NCBI RefSeq assembly: GCF_016859285.1
Contig: NC_053416.1
Location: forward strand, 18,557,210-18,621,209
Origin: Xiphias gladius
Lineage: Eukaryota; Chordata; Actinopteri; Istiophoriformes; Xiphiidae
Length of the DNA stretch: 64,000 nt
Direction: 5' to 3'
Part shown: one piece after another, positions 15,098-27,990 of the stretch
Layout: each line of letters opens with the position of its first letter
How positions within the stretch are numbered: position 1 is the stretch's first letter
Position numbers and translations under genes: made by a program
The notes under the pieces: model-generated
Seen by the model: the letters and a program-made list of their open reading frames with translations, nothing else
Told to the model about the DNA's origin: nothing
Database searches by the model: none

Positions 15098-16560
15098 TCA
15101 AAACGGCGACTCCCAGCACTGTTGTGCCCTGGTCATCCCTCGTTTAATTTGTTCATACGTCACAAACATCACAATGTTCCAGGACCCAAGTCGCAAGAAA
15201 GAAGGCATGAACCTAAAGGAAACAAATGAAAGAAAAGTAAACGTGTTTGGACACAGGTTGCATTTTACTGTTTTGTGGTTCACTGTTATGTTAGCTTGTA
15301 TTTACCCTTTATAGAAAGCTGTGGGTCCTTCATTTCTCAGCATGGTGAGAGCACAGTTGATAGCACTGCTGTACTGGCCAGCCTTTGAGTTCATGAACCG
15401 TGTTTTGACTACATCCACAGGAGAAGCCACAACTGTTGTGCAGAAGCCTGCACCAAAGGCGGCTGTGAAGTGGCAGGGCAGGTTGTCTGAAGGGGAAAAG
15501 GAGAAAAGTCACATTCTGCTTAAATATTTTATCATTTGAAATTGGTTGCGTAAGAAGTTACGGTACTTGGAGCAATATTTCTTTTCTACAATAAGTTGTT
15601 TTTTTGCCTCACCTGTCATTAGGTCATACTTCAGGATGAGCTCTTTGATCATGTCGTAGGTCACCAGCTCTGCACAGTTTACGATGGCATTACGGGTAAT
15701 GTTGGGCATGCAGCCTGGAAAAAAGCGGAGGATGGTTCAAAAACCAGTGGAAGGAATTTCCATGATAAGTAATAAATACAATACTTTTTTTTAAAATCTG
15801 AAGTAAAAATGCAAGTACCTTTCCAAAGGCCCCTTACTCCCTCATCTCGCGCAATCGTCTTGTAGGCATCCAGGGTGCCGTTGTATCTCCTCTCACCACC
15901 AGCCAGTCGTACCTGGGCTTGGAAACGCACCTTCACCACATCCGTTGGCTGTGCAAAAGCCACAGCCATGGCTCCTGTGGTACAGCCCGCCATGAGCCGA
16001 GTAACAATCCCAGCACCTGTGCAGAAAGTTCATATCGGTCACAATGAAGCAGCAGGAGAGATACAACCTTGTTCATATAACACATTGGTAGTCAGGTTAT
16101 GAAACGCACTCTCGGTGCCTCGGGCGTAGAATTGCTTCATGGAGTCGTAGAGACCGATTCGGACAGAGGCAAAGCTCATCTGTCTCTGCAGTCCTGCCAC
16201 CAGTCCATTGTAAAGACTCCTGGGCCCCTCTGTACGCACCATGGTGGTGATGGTGCCAAACACTCCTCGATACTTCATTGCACTGGCCCCTTCAGTTTTA
16301 TGAGCCTCTCCTTGAATCTTGCCAATAGGATGACAGTAAGGAATTCTTAGCAGCAGGTTAAAAAATACAGATATACTTGGAACAAAATCTAATGTCAAAA
16401 TGTGCGAAGCCCTCTTACACATTGTGCATCTAACCTGTAGTCTGACTTTGGCGGTATCTAGAGGAAAGGTGACGAGGTCAGCGATGCAGGCTGCGGTTCC
16501 TGCTCCGAAGAACTTGACTGTCGCAGAGGGCACCACGTCTTTGGGTTTCATGCCAACCAT
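15098..16560 (-). CDS. ucp3: Mitochondrial uncoupling protein 3 (SLC25A9)
   Basis: The six coding exons, in transcript order, are 16560..16435, 16317..16110, 16016..15819, 15714..15613, 15486..15306 and 15212..15098. They encode 309 residues, and exon sizes match the UCP2/3 family (102, 181 and 115 nt for the last three). The protein starts [17 protein letters not shown], like UCP3 (MVGLKPSDV), has [17 protein letters not shown], and ends QQCWESPF, like UCP3 (RESPF). The carrier motifs PLDTAKVR and PTDVVKVR are intact. In mammals UCP3 is expressed mainly in muscle and linked to fatty-acid handling in the inner mitochondrial membrane. It lies in tandem upstream of ucp2 on the same strand, as in human. 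The exon 2 donor is gtgcgt, weaker than its neighbours. A naming swap with ucp2 is unlikely but possible. Confidence 0.87.
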
Positions 16561-17336
16561 TTCTCTGCCTGGTTTGATGACACAAATGGAAAAATCTGCT
16601 CTTTACGCTATGAGCCCAAGACCTCTGTGTAGGTCACACCTCATACACCAAACACACCGGTAAGAAATCATTACTCAGCCCAGCAAGACAGACACACACC
16701 AAATATAACTGTTCATGTTTTCTCACATTTAATCACTTTTGTTTGTTCTTATTATAACATCTAACTGTGTTAAAATCTGAGTGAACAAGTAGTATTTAAA
16801 GTGTCCATACTAAACATTGTGCCTACCTGTAAGTGAAGGTAAAGAAAAGTTTCAGGTTTTCTCGAGAAGAACACTAGTCTTTGGAAGGGGTTCTGTTGTG
16901 GAAATGCCTCGGGCCATAAACTCTGTTTGAAGTGAACCAGTCAGCATACCACCACTCACTGAAAAAAACAAGCATTTATCACTAACCTGTGATCCAAGAA
17001 CAGTTTGGCTTGTTAGTTTTATCATTATGATGACTGATTAATACATTATATTTCAGATTGACAGGAGACAGACATGCAAAAATGTTTTTTTTCATCAAAT
17101 ATTTAATATAAAAACTATTTAGTGTTAATATTATAAATCTACTGTTTAAATATTAAGCAACATAAGCTGAGTCTGAACCCATGACAAGGTGCATGATTTC
17201 TTTTTTTTTTTTAAATCACTGTTAATTTACCTGAATAGTTCTCCGGGAGAGTTATAATCCAGCACAGCAAAAAGAATATACAGTCCTTTAGGTAGTTAGT
17301 CCCTTTAGTATCCTCGTGTCATGCTGTGTGCTTACT
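16561..17336 (-). other. ucp3: ucp3 5' leader: two non-coding exons plus 8 nt
   Basis: On the minus strand I see a candidate first exon of about 17336..17231 (ends CTATTCAG|gtaaat), a second exon 16958..16827 (acceptor tttttttcag, donor ACAG|gtaggc), then 8 nt of leader before the ATG at 16560 (acceptor ccag at 16569). All splice sites are good. The second exon contains a 31-codon uORF. Confidence 0.6.
16852..16947 (-). CDS. Candidate upstream ORF (31 residues) in the ucp3 leader
   Basis: Within the inferred second non-coding exon an ATG at 16947 opens 31 codons (MLTGSLQTEF... ending LLEKT) and closes with TGA at 16852, before the splice donor. An in-frame second ATG follows at codon 11. Mammalian UCP2 mRNA has an inhibitory uORF of about 36 codons; a similar translational brake here is inference only. 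Confidence 0.45.
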   Translation of the reverse strand: MLTGSLQTEFMARGISTTEPLPKTSVLLEKT

Positions 17337-17360
17337 GTTTCAGTGAGGAAGAAGCCCCTG

Positions 17361-17368
17361 AATTTATA
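17361..17368 (-). promoter_or_regulatory. ucp3: Putative TATA box for ucp3
   Basis: On the minus strand CTATAAATT (reverse of aatttatag) lies about 30 bp upstream of the inferred start of the first leader exon (about 17,335). Position and strand fit a ucp3 core promoter. Confidence 0.5.
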
Positions 17369-17399
17369 GGCACCTTTGGCACATGACTGCTGGGCAGCC

Positions 17400-18716
17400 T
17401 GCCGAGCCGTACACACCTGTTATGTGAATCTCATGTTTACCAGAGTCTGTGACACACAGACGGATATTTGAGCACTTGTTGATCTGCTCCTAACAGTGTC
17501 ATTGCGGTAGCCTGGTATGGACTCACACTCAATGAGCAGATATAAACATTTAGAATATGTTCATGTTGTTTCACAGCTAATTTCACGGGAAAACTTACTG
17601 GCTGACGACATCATAAATATATCTATTTCAAATTTTATCTCCAGAGCTTGGGATTTACACAAAATTTAAACCTTAATGTTTGCTGATATCAGCTCAAATT
17701 ACAGCACTGACATCAGGGAACGTACCTCATGTTTCTATTGGTTGATATATGTGGCCAATCAGACAGAGAGGCCTGTCTGGATTCCCTAAATGTTTCCATG
17801 GGCCCTTTGACTGACTGACAAGTTCTGTGGCGGATAACATTTGCACTACATCCTTTTCTAAGTGTTAGTGCCCCACAACAAAATGCAAAACTAATTCAGG
17901 AGCTTTAGGAATCCCCTCCTCCCCGCAAGTAATAAAGTACGAAATGTTCCAGGCTACGGAACCGCCATGCTTCTCAGCCAATCCACTCAATGAACGAGGG
18001 TGGGTGGATACACATAGCATCTGTATGCAATCATCCAGCCATTAGCATCTGTTTAGGCAAACTACGCGCACCCAAGGAGAGGACTGGGTGCTGAATGGAA
18101 AGTGTTAGACAGGGGAGACACGAGTTTTGGAGTTCAGACACACCCCTAAACGTGTGACTTTCCATAGCAGCCCCATGTCATGGCCCCAGCAGGCCTATGT
18201 CAAGTCATGCGGTTGACTTTGCAAAATTGTCTGCACTACATATCAAATATTTCACCTGCTTTTACATGTGTCAGGATGTTGTCTGATTCCCAAAGCTGTT
18301 CTGCTAATCCTGTGCGTTGTAAAATGGACCACCAGTGTTTCCCCCATACACTGCCGCTTTATCTATTTGTCTTTATATTCTGTACCACTGAGTCCTTTAC
18401 AGACAGTACTGTGTAAAGTTGATTGATGATTTCATATTCCATGTGACAAGGCCTGAAAATGGCCTGCACCTTTGACCTATGACACATTTTCCACTATTTA
18501 CAGTATTTTAACTAACTATTACATGACCATAAATTGAATGCATATGTACTATCAATGGGGTTGCTGGGATTTTGGCACTACTACAATAGCATGAGGTGGT
18601 TTTTAGATGCTTAAATGTGTAGAAGTTTTAATGTGTCCATTTTCTTTTAATATTTATTATATTCACTTTTTAAATTAGTTTATATTTCATTTCGTTAATT
18701 ATTGTTATCATCATCA

Positions 18717-18747
<31 letters not shown>

Positions 18748-21440
18748 CATTATTACTGTTATTGTTATTGTTATTAGTGTATGATCTTTTTAAATAAAGC
18801 TTACAATAGAAATTAGTTAATTGAGAATTTTTTTACATTCAAATGTTTTGGTGGCAAAGAGATTAAAGGCAATAATAGATTTTAAATATATTTCAGCTGC
18901 AATTGAAAGTTTGGTTTCATGAATTTGGTTTAATTTATTTTATCTAATTTGCAAGGCATAGATGGGAAATGGTTAAAACTTAAACCTAAGCACACTCAAG
19001 AATGATCCAGAAGAAAAGGGATGCTACTTTCATCACCTGCTTTCTTTGGTTGTTGCTAAAAACGGGTTTCTGAGAACACAGTGTGAGTAACCTTTGAGCT
19101 CACAATCAGGCCAGTAAACAACTTAGTGACCTCCCCCTGCAGCCCATGAAAATGAAACTGAGCAGGCAGCTCTCATCATCACTATGGTCTCATGCACTTT
19201 GAATGCCATGAACTTCAAATTAGTGCTGAGATATAACTAATCTCATTACGCTATAAATAAAGTCTGCCAAAGCATCACATAAAAGTTAGTAGAGCACAGT
19301 GCAGCTGTATAGCCCATCATCATTCACTTGTGAATTTCTGTCTTAACTTTATTTTAATTTATAATTTGGTAATGGAGGAAGTAAAAGAAAACAAATTTCA
19401 TGTCGAGTCAGTTGTTGTTGGGCTAGATTCTTTTTTAGATTTAATTACTTTTTTAAATTAGATTTTTTTTTTATATATAATGAGTTATAGAGAGCAACTG
19501 CAATTAACATTTTTTATTTTTTGTTTGTTTGATTTTTTGAAAATATTTTCTAGATATCAAATCTGAGCCATTTGTACCCTACTCAAGCTTTTAGGGCCTT
19601 GCTTGTCAAACGTTTTTGGAATTCATTTTGACATACAGTATTTCATAGCACACATGAAGAGATACAGTATTTCACTGGGACAACAAATGGACCCACATAC
19701 CAGGAATGACTCAGCTGTTTGCTAATTGTTCATACTTATCTTTGGCTGGCTTTTTTTTTTTTTTTTTGTCATAGCTTAGTTTTTATTTCAGTGTTCATGG
19801 AGACTTCTACATGTCTCTGCCCATTGTCTCATAATCCATCCATGGTTCATAGTTATTTCAATAGTTTCATTGTTTAATTGACTGACCCAGCTGAGAGGGT
19901 GTAACCTCTATGGTTTGACCATCGCCCTGTTCCTACATTGTGTCAGTGCTGATTGAAATAGGATGATTATTGCCTGATTCCTCCCAGTGGGTGATGAAGG
20001 CATCTTTGTCCCAATTTGTAAGTGAGCAGCTACGTTTATTAACTGTCACCTCTTGCTGTCCTCTCTTGTGCCTCTCACAATCAAATTAGCGAGTTTGCAA
20101 CTGTAGACCCTCAGCTGTCATAACACACTCTTTATGTAACTGCATTTACAAGTCTGCCAAATGTCTCCCATTGAATATCAATGACTCAGACTGCAAGACT
20201 GTAACTGCAACTACAGTGTTGATAAAGCTGCAGTTCTCTGTGATCATAACAGCATCCTAAAGCCTTCAGTTTTTTTCTAATCATTAATATTAATTATCAA
20301 ATAACTAATATTGGATATTTCTCAAAAGGTCACCAGCAGCAAACTCACTCTTCTGCTCTGTACGTATATTAGTTTTGTCCACTTATTGACAAGCTCTCTT
20401 CAAGGGTTTCCCCAATGGTTTAGAGTGCAATTGCATAAAGTTGTGGGGGGACTTGTGAGAGACATGATTTTCAAAAAAAAATGTTGAACTCAGTGCAGCA
20501 GAGGCCGAGACATCCTGACTTTTTGCCCCTCCTATGGGTCTAGCTCTAAAAAACAACACTTCCCATGATGCAACTTGATGGTGTCTTTCATTAGACACTC
20601 CCTGCCTGGTAAACACCCACATCTTTCAAACTCCACACCCCCTGTTTGTAATACAGGCCTTCTGTTATAAATTTGTAGTCTTAAAATCACAGCTGAGATA
20701 ACCCTGATGACATCCCTATGACATCATTATGGTTACTTTCTCAGACTTGATAAAAGCTCCTTGAGGGCCGCAGAGGACATTATTCAACTGTTGTCACGGG
20801 CTGAGGGGGCCTAACCATGATGAGTAAACTAAACCTCATGTGGAAAACTGGTGGAGTGCCCCTTTAATTAAATTCCGTCTCAGCTACATGGGTAAAGTGT
20901 GCACTGCTGCCACCTCGTGTTCAAGAATATTGTGAGCCAGAGGATATACAGTATAAATACTGCATGTGCTGTTGCTGTCCTGTAGTCTTTTTTATAAATG
21001 TATATGAATGTGGAAAATTATAGCATCTATTGAAAAAATTTACTTCAGCCAGAGGAATGTGATACCTATCACTCCTTTCCTAACACAGTCAGAACATATC
21101 CAACCATCAAAACAGCTAAAGTCTTCTAATTTCACCATATGTAGATTTAAGAAAAATTATGAAGGAAGAAAGAAAGAAACCTGTTTCATTTACTCTAAAT
21201 GATGTTCATTTTTTTTTCCTGAACTGTCTTTAAATTCCTACCTTTTCTTGGAAAAAAATTATTTCTTAAATAAATCATTCAAATGAAATGTACAATAAAT
21301 TTACAAAACTAAAATAAAGGATTTTCAACAAAAAAGGTTGTAAACTACGGATGTATTGTAGTTGATTTTGTGGTCAGTAGATGACAGCAATGCTTTAAAA
21401 GGTCTATGCTAAACTACTAGGAAGCAAAATCGAAGAAGAA
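17400..21440. other. Gene-free spacer between ucp3 and ppme1
   Basis: Two genes diverge from this 4-kb block, ucp3 to the left and ppme1 to the right, so both upstream regions lie here. I see no coding exons. It contains an ATT/ATC microsatellite (18708..18778), a T-run near 19,751 and a stretch at about 20,390..20,880 that resembles a dispersed fish repeat (ending ggagtgcccctttaa) without recognisable termini. Confidence 0.5.
18708..18778. repeat. ATC/ATT trinucleotide microsatellite
   Basis: Tandem atc units pass into att units and then degenerate gttatt units. It is a simple sequence repeat. Confidence 0.9.
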
Positions 21441-21648
21441 GAGACGGACCCAAAATAATCACAGCAGCAGAGGAAGAGAGGAACGCTAGCCTTTAGCTTC
21501 TCAGACAAACGTAGTTACCGTTAGCAGATATTTATCCCATGCCTGGCTAACATCGCTGCAGGTGTCGAAGAAAAATCATATGCTGCGAAAGAGAGGGAAG
21601 GCCACATTAAACAGTCCCTGACAAGAGACCGACCCCGCTTTCGACAAC

Positions 21649-24600
21649 ATGGAGAAACAGTTACATTTGAACCTGTTAGCTTCCAGACCTCCTATGGCAG
21701 GTGGTTTTCAGTCCGGCTCCAAGATGAAAATGGGGTGAGTTAGCAACTTAATAGCATGCTGTCAGTTGTGTCTGCTTTTTAACGCTATATATAATATAAT
21801 CAACCATCACATCAACTGCTCTATATACATAAAGCTAGAGATTGGACTCGTATCTGTACAGTTTGTTAAAGGAGTACTGAACTGATGGTGTTAGCGAGGC
21901 TTAGTTAGCTACGGCTACCAGAGTTTGGACTCTCAGTAGCGGATGATACGCGTTAGATATTATTTTATGCATAGGTGTTGTATAATATTATATGTAAACC
22001 ATGTTGTGGTTTAGCTACTGCTGTGGCAATATAAGCGTTTTATACCTGTATCAGGTCTCAGTGTTCATTAGCTAAGATATGTCTGGATGGACAGGGACCA
22101 TTCATGATAATACACAATAAGCAGTGTCTGAAGATATTATGTCAATATAGCTATCTAAGATTTTATTGTGAAGAGATTCTGCTGCAGGGTTCGGGGCACC
22201 TTCAGTTTCCATTTGGACAGCCTGTATAGCGAAGGTCAGGGCTTGCTATTGCTTGTTTACGTCACCATGTTGTGTAAACAGTTGTATAAACAAGCTTTTG
22301 CTTTTGGTAGAGAGCTACCCATATTGTATCTTTTGGGTTTTGAAGGAACCAGTGTCCGAGCTCTCCTGAGTGTGTGTGTGTGTGTGTGAAAAAACTGAAA
22401 CTAAACCAACAGACGAACCCTAAAAACTTACCCTTAAGAAACCCATCAATCTCTGGTTTCCAGTCCGTTAATTAGCCAGCAGCCAGAGCATTAGAACAAC
22501 ACAACTTGTACATGTATGGCTATTTTTTAGCTTGAGGTACAGATATAATGATTTGAGAGGGAACAATGCTGAATTAAACAGTGAAGAGTGAAGCTTGGCA
22601 TGTGATTTTGGTCTTGTTGAATAATATTGCATTGAATTTCATAGTTTGTTGGTAATCTTTAATCTGTATGGGCCATTTTCTCACTTTAGTATTGCAATTG
22701 TTGACGATGTGAAAAAGCTACTAGACACAACTGTATTTTAGTAATCCTGCTGCAATATGCGATTGGTTTACATTTTGCTTTACTTTTTTTGAATTTTATT
22801 TTATTTTATATATACAGACCTGGACGGAAGAGAGATTTCTCCCCTCTGCCCTGGAGTCAGTACTTTGAAGCCATGGAAGATGTTGAGGTGGAAAATGAGA
22901 ATGGCAAAGATATATCCTTGATTTCTGCATCAGTCTGTCTAGAGGAAATTCAGCATGAATTGTTGAAATTCTGGGTGTGGCAGTCACCTACAGCATTCAA
23001 ATCCTACTAGATCAATTCATATTTAGCTGCTTCTTTATACCAGTGTGTTATCTAACTTCAATGTGGTAAAGAACATTTGAAGATAATAAAAATATATACA
23101 CATACATACATACATATGTTTGGGGGTTTTTTTTGTTTGTTTGTTTAATTTTTTTTTTGATAATGTTGATTCATCTCCACTGAACAGCATCTACTTACTC
23201 TGTAACTCTTGCATGACTCTGGGATATATTTCCTTGACTACCTTGAACATTTTCAGGATTTACTGCAGTGGTTCACATGGTCCTGTGCTGCTCCTGCTCC
23301 ATGGAGGAGGCCACTCTGCACTCTCCTGGGCAGTGTTCACTGTGAGCACAATAACTATTACAGAAGCTCTGTAACCTCTTTACTCTGATTAACCGTATGT
23401 TAAAATACAGACCAACACAGTGTGGAATATTTATGCAGCTGCTCTTCTGTTTCAGCATATTTGCTGTGCAGTATTCGATGTGAATGTTTTCATGTACATG
23501 TCCTTGTAGGCTGTCATATGCAGCAGGATCAACTGCAGGGTGGTGGCTATGGACCTTCGAGCTCATGGTAAATATAGGTAGTTGCAGGACACAACATTAG
23601 TTACATACTGTATTTTATTCACAGTTTAGTGAAATGGAGATCTTGATGGAGATTTGTCAGCTTGTTTAGGTAGTATTATTAATCCTCTGTGAATAATGCT
23701 TTGCAAAAGTATATGCACATATAGACATCATGTTACTGGTCAGATGTATTGCAGTGTCGTCAAAAGGGGAAATCCATGATAGCTGTTTTATTTAAATACG
23801 TTTGACTTGTTGTTGGCATTATGTCATAATGTAATATACCCTTACCACTCACTCAATTTTTTTTTATCAAATACTGCAATGATGTAGATAAAAATAAAGC
23901 ACTTTTTACTGATGGCAAGATAAAAAAAAAGTCCTTTAGTAGATTTAGATAATCTTTAAAATTGCCACTCCAGTATCATATATTATTAAGCAGTGAAATT
24001 TTTGCACCAAAGTAGATCGATGACTTTCCTACCCATCTGTTATAAGAGGCCAACTCTCCGCACATCCTATGACCAGGGAACAGCTCCCCTTGTATTACTG
24101 GCAGGTCATTTTTTTTGCATTTTTATGAGCTTCATGAAATTTGCTTCTCTCTCTTCTACCTGCAGGCGACACCAAAGTAAAGGATCCTGGAGATCTCTCT
24201 GCAGACACGATGGCCAAGTAAGTTGCTGTGTGTGCAGTTAAGACAGAAGCTGGGTGTGTGAGAGCCACTCACACACTTTAAACAACTCAGAAAAATATGG
24301 GAAACCAAAGAGTGTAGCAATGATCCTGAACGCCAAGGGAGCAAACAGTCGTTAAAGGAGTATGGAGTCAGGTGCCAGTTTGGTCTGAGTTTGCAGGGTT
24401 CCTCTGGTTGTTTACTTTTGGATTACTGACGGTCCCTTTAAGCTTTAAAAGAGAAATGATTTTTAAATCACAAGTCTCTCATTTCATTTTTTAATAGAGT
24501 ATCGGTCTTGATGTTTCTAGTTGTATATTCAGAAACACTGACACAAGTGTAGCAACGTTGAAAGGTTATCCTTGTTTTTTGTTTTTTTTTTCTTTCAAAG

Positions 24601-26649
24601 GGATATTGGCAAAGTTGTGGAGATGCTCTATGGAGAGAACCCTCCTCCGATCATGATTATTGGACACAGCATGGGTGGGGCCATTGCAGTTCACACAGCC
24701 ACTGCCAATCATATACCATCCCTGCTTGGCCTCTGTGTTATTGACGTTGTAGAAGGTATGTGCTTGCACTTTCACAAATAGGAGCATCATAGGTAGATTT
24801 GTTTCACTTTAAGGTCCTTAGTTCACCAAATAGCATGTTGATTTTACAACTACTTTAAATTATCAGTAAATTTATATGATACATATTCATAATGAAATAA
24901 AATCCAAAAAGTAATGATATCAGTACAGCATTACCTGGTATATTAACGACAAATACACTTGTTAATTGAATTCAGGTACTGCCATGGATGCTTTGAACAG
25001 TATGCAGAATTTCCTCAGAAGTCGGCCAAAGACATTTAAATCTCTGGAGAATGCCATTGAGTGGAGGTAAACATGAAACAGTTTGACTGGTATGATTGGG
25101 CCAAATTATACTCTTCTTCTATTTGATAAATGTGAGCGAACAGTGCCCTAACCGTTATTTACTAAAACCAATAGGAGCCTTGTCGAAGGAATTTGTCATA
25201 CTTTGAGGAGCCTCCATTCTTAGAGTTTGGATTGTCAAGCTTGACTCGCACCGGTCTGATTCTTGTGCCTAAAACGAGTCTTTTCCTTTGCTGCCAGTGT
25301 AAAGAGTGGCCAGATCCGAAACATAGAGTCAGCACGGGTGTCAATGGGAGGCCAAGTGAAAAAGTATGTCTGCTCATTAAGTCTGTGTGTATGTCTGTGT
25401 CTGTGCATTAAGTGCTGCATGGGTTTGCAAGTTTTATTTACCACTGTCTGACATCCACAGATGTGAGGAATCCACTGGCAGTCCAGGTGTCTCTAATAGC
25501 ATTGGTGAAGGTATAATAGAAGAGGAAGAGGATGAAGAAGTGGAAGAAGAATCCCACAAGAAGAGAATGAAGGAAGATGATCAGGAGGTTCTGTTCCTTT
25601 CTGTCCTTGTCTTTTTCAAGCAATGTACAATATATGTGTATGTGTGGTGGAAAGAGGTTGAAAAGTACCTAAAAAGGGTGATTTTGCGATACAGATAAAA
25701 AAGGAAAGCGTCTTTACCTGGCGAGTGGAGCTGTCAAAAACAGAGAAGTACTGGGATGGCTGGTTCAGAGGCCTGTCTGCTCTCTTTCTCAGCTGCCCGG
25801 TGCCAAAACTGCTGCTTCTCGCAGGTTAGACCCCTCACTTAGGTTATTATTAGGTAATCCTTACATAAAACGTATCTGGATTGGAAATTTTGATAGAATT
25901 TCAGGGCACTCGCACTTGTTTAGATGAATACAAGTAATTCAAGTTCTATTCCAAGCTATTTTTCCATTTACTGCGCAATTTCCCCCCTGACATGTTCCAT
26001 TTTACAGGAGTGGACAGGCTTGACAAAGACCTTACTATTGGACAGATGCAAGGTAAGGAGGACAAATGGAGATTTTATGCATAGTTTCCAGTTTTCATTC
26101 ATGTTTGACTGTTGTCATATACTGTAGAATATAGCACACAGACCTCAGTCGTGTCCATGACCTCACTGTTTGTCCACAGGGAAGTTTCAGATGCAAGTCC
26201 TCCCTCAGTGTGGTCATGCTGTCCATGAGGATGCACCCGAAAGAGTAAGTGGTGTTTACCTGAACATACACTGTACTTTATTTATTGTCCTGTGATGGTG
26301 TGGTTCAAAAATGGGGTTTTTTTTGTTGTCTTTAATTGTTTTTTTGTCTGTTTGATCAAGATTCAGTTTTTTTGTTTTTTCAACTTAGTCCTCTGTCGTC
26401 TGTTGTTAGGTAGCAGATGCTCTAGCAGCATTTATGGTCCGGCACAAATTCACTGAGTTTAAGGAAGGATATCTGTGGTAAGTAAACTTCCTACCAAAGA
26501 ATGTGCAGATCAGACAAGATTTGTTACATTTTCAAGTAGTTCATTGATTTATAAAACTTGTACTAATCATTTAACATAGCTTTTGTGTATTTAGTATAAA
26601 GGAGATTGACATGTTGGACAAAAAACAAAATGAAATTTGCAGAACATAG
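21649..26649 (+). CDS. ppme1: Protein phosphatase methylesterase 1
   Basis: Thirteen exons are clear: 21649..21734, 22818..22911, 23249..23341, 23510..23567, 24166..24217, 24601..24755, 24976..25066, 25298..25363, 25461..25587, 25695..25824, 26008..26052, 26180..26244 and 26410..26477. A candidate last exon is 26595..26649, giving 394 residues (human 386). PPME1 is an alpha/beta hydrolase that removes the C-terminal methyl ester of the PP2A catalytic subunit. The oxyanion region LLLLHGGGHSALSW, the nucleophile motif GHSMGGA, the acid loop VIDVVEG and the histidine motif QCGHAVHED are all present. An acidic insert (EEEEDEEVEEE) matches the human one. The intron after residue 60 is AT-AC (U12 type). 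The C-terminus is uncertain: the strong acceptor at 26801..26803 would instead end the protein at once (C then TAA at 26807). Confidence 0.93.
22912..23248 (+). other. ppme1: U12-type AT-AC intron of ppme1
   Basis: The intron starts ATATCCTTG, the minor-spliceosome 5' consensus. It has a TTCCTTGAC branch site (23230..23238) and ends in AC at 23248, about 11 nt after the branch adenosine. Removing it gives ...GKD-IFRIYCSGS, matching human GKD-TFRVYKSGS. No GT-AG alternative restores this frame. Confidence 0.88.
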
Positions 26650-27160
26650 GGCTACAGAGTGCATCCTATGGTCTTTGGAATTTACAATTGTGTTAAATCA
26701 CATAAAGGAACTAAGGCAATAGTTGCTATAGCTCAGATGCAGATGCAGAGTCCACATTGTCTTCTTTTCATCCATTGTCTTCACTTTGTCTGTTTTTCTA
26801 CAGCTAATTTCCAGTTTTCAGTCAAATATTGCAAGCAGCCATAGAAGAAATATTTCCAGAGAGTCATAGACATCATCGTACAATTTAACAGAAAATTAAG
26901 GAAAATATAACTATTATTATTATTATTATTATTATTTTGCTTTTGTTATGTAGATACTTTGCCTTTCAGCTTTGCCTTATTTTTATTTTCAAACACTTGG
27001 ATTTGATTGTACTTTTCCTTTACAATATATATATTTTTTAATTTCTGAAATGTACTGCTCTTTGTTTAAATGTTTTATTTTGAGTGATTGCATCATTGTT
27101 AATATGTGTTTGTAATGTTTGAATTCAAACAACGATTAAAGATGGATGCAGCAAACATGT
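26650..27160 (+). other. ppme1: ppme1 3' UTR with ATTAAA signal at 27135..27140
   Basis: This AT-rich stretch has an att microsatellite near 26,910..26,937 and a variant poly(A) signal ATTAAA at 27135. It is the likely transcript end whichever last exon is used. Confidence 0.5.
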
Positions 27161-27990
27161 CACCCATGCTTGTATAGTTGGTATGTTTATTAATAGGACA
27201 TTGTGATCATTTTAAAAGTTAACTTCACATGACATCATGTAGCAGGATAAATGGAAGTGGTGGTAAGGAGAAGTGATTAATACATAGTGAAATCAAAAAT
27301 GAGTATTTATTCTCTGAAATTTACGTTTGCCATACCCAAATGCCATAATACACAATGTGACTCTCCAAGTTCGCCTCAGAAATGTCTGAATGTGCTGAGA
27401 CAGTGAGTCTTTTATTTCCAAATCAAGAGATGAAGCCCAGCTTACACTCGCAGCATGTATCTCACTCTAAGTGACCACAGATGATACCAGAGTTCGGTTT
27501 AGGCCAGCAGCGATGCTCTACTGGGTATTTAGTCTTTCTTGCAGCCCCACATTATGATGTAGGTGATTGAACGTAAAATATTTAAGGAGATTCTGGTGCT
27601 CAGTACAGATTTGATTTCCTCTTCAGTGAACAGTGAACACATGACCAGAAAGTGGCTGCTTTTTGTGCTGCATTAATGGCTCAGGTTTGGTTGAACATAA
27701 TTTGTTAGATAAACGAAAAGCTTTCTTGAGCCATTATCTAACTGATGTTATGAATGTAAACTTCTCTTAATCTAAATATTGCTTTATCTAAATACAAGAA
27801 TTCATTGTACCCTGCTTTTCACACAGCTATTTGGTTTAGATACTGTCTTTTTCTAAAAAAAAATGTTTTAACATTTTTAGAATTTTTACATTTTTGCTCA
27901 ATTTGTTGTGCAACATAATTATAAATTTCGATTTTTTTTTTATTTATTTATTTTTTTTTGTAACTGAAAAATGCTCCATCCATCTATATA
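27161..27990. other. Spacer between ppme1 and the Tc1 element
   Basis: AT-rich, with poly-T and poly-A runs near 27,930. I see no gene and no clear repeat termini. Confidence 0.5.

Noticed and set aside
17365-17385. PPAR response element (DR1) near the ucp3 TATA box
   Set aside because: The half-sites match the consensus too poorly (about seven of twelve positions).
22912-23255. GT-AG splicing to the tttcag acceptor at 23250..23255
   Set aside because: No GT donor fits after GKD, and the join would lose conserved residues; AT-AC splicing gives the conserved frame.
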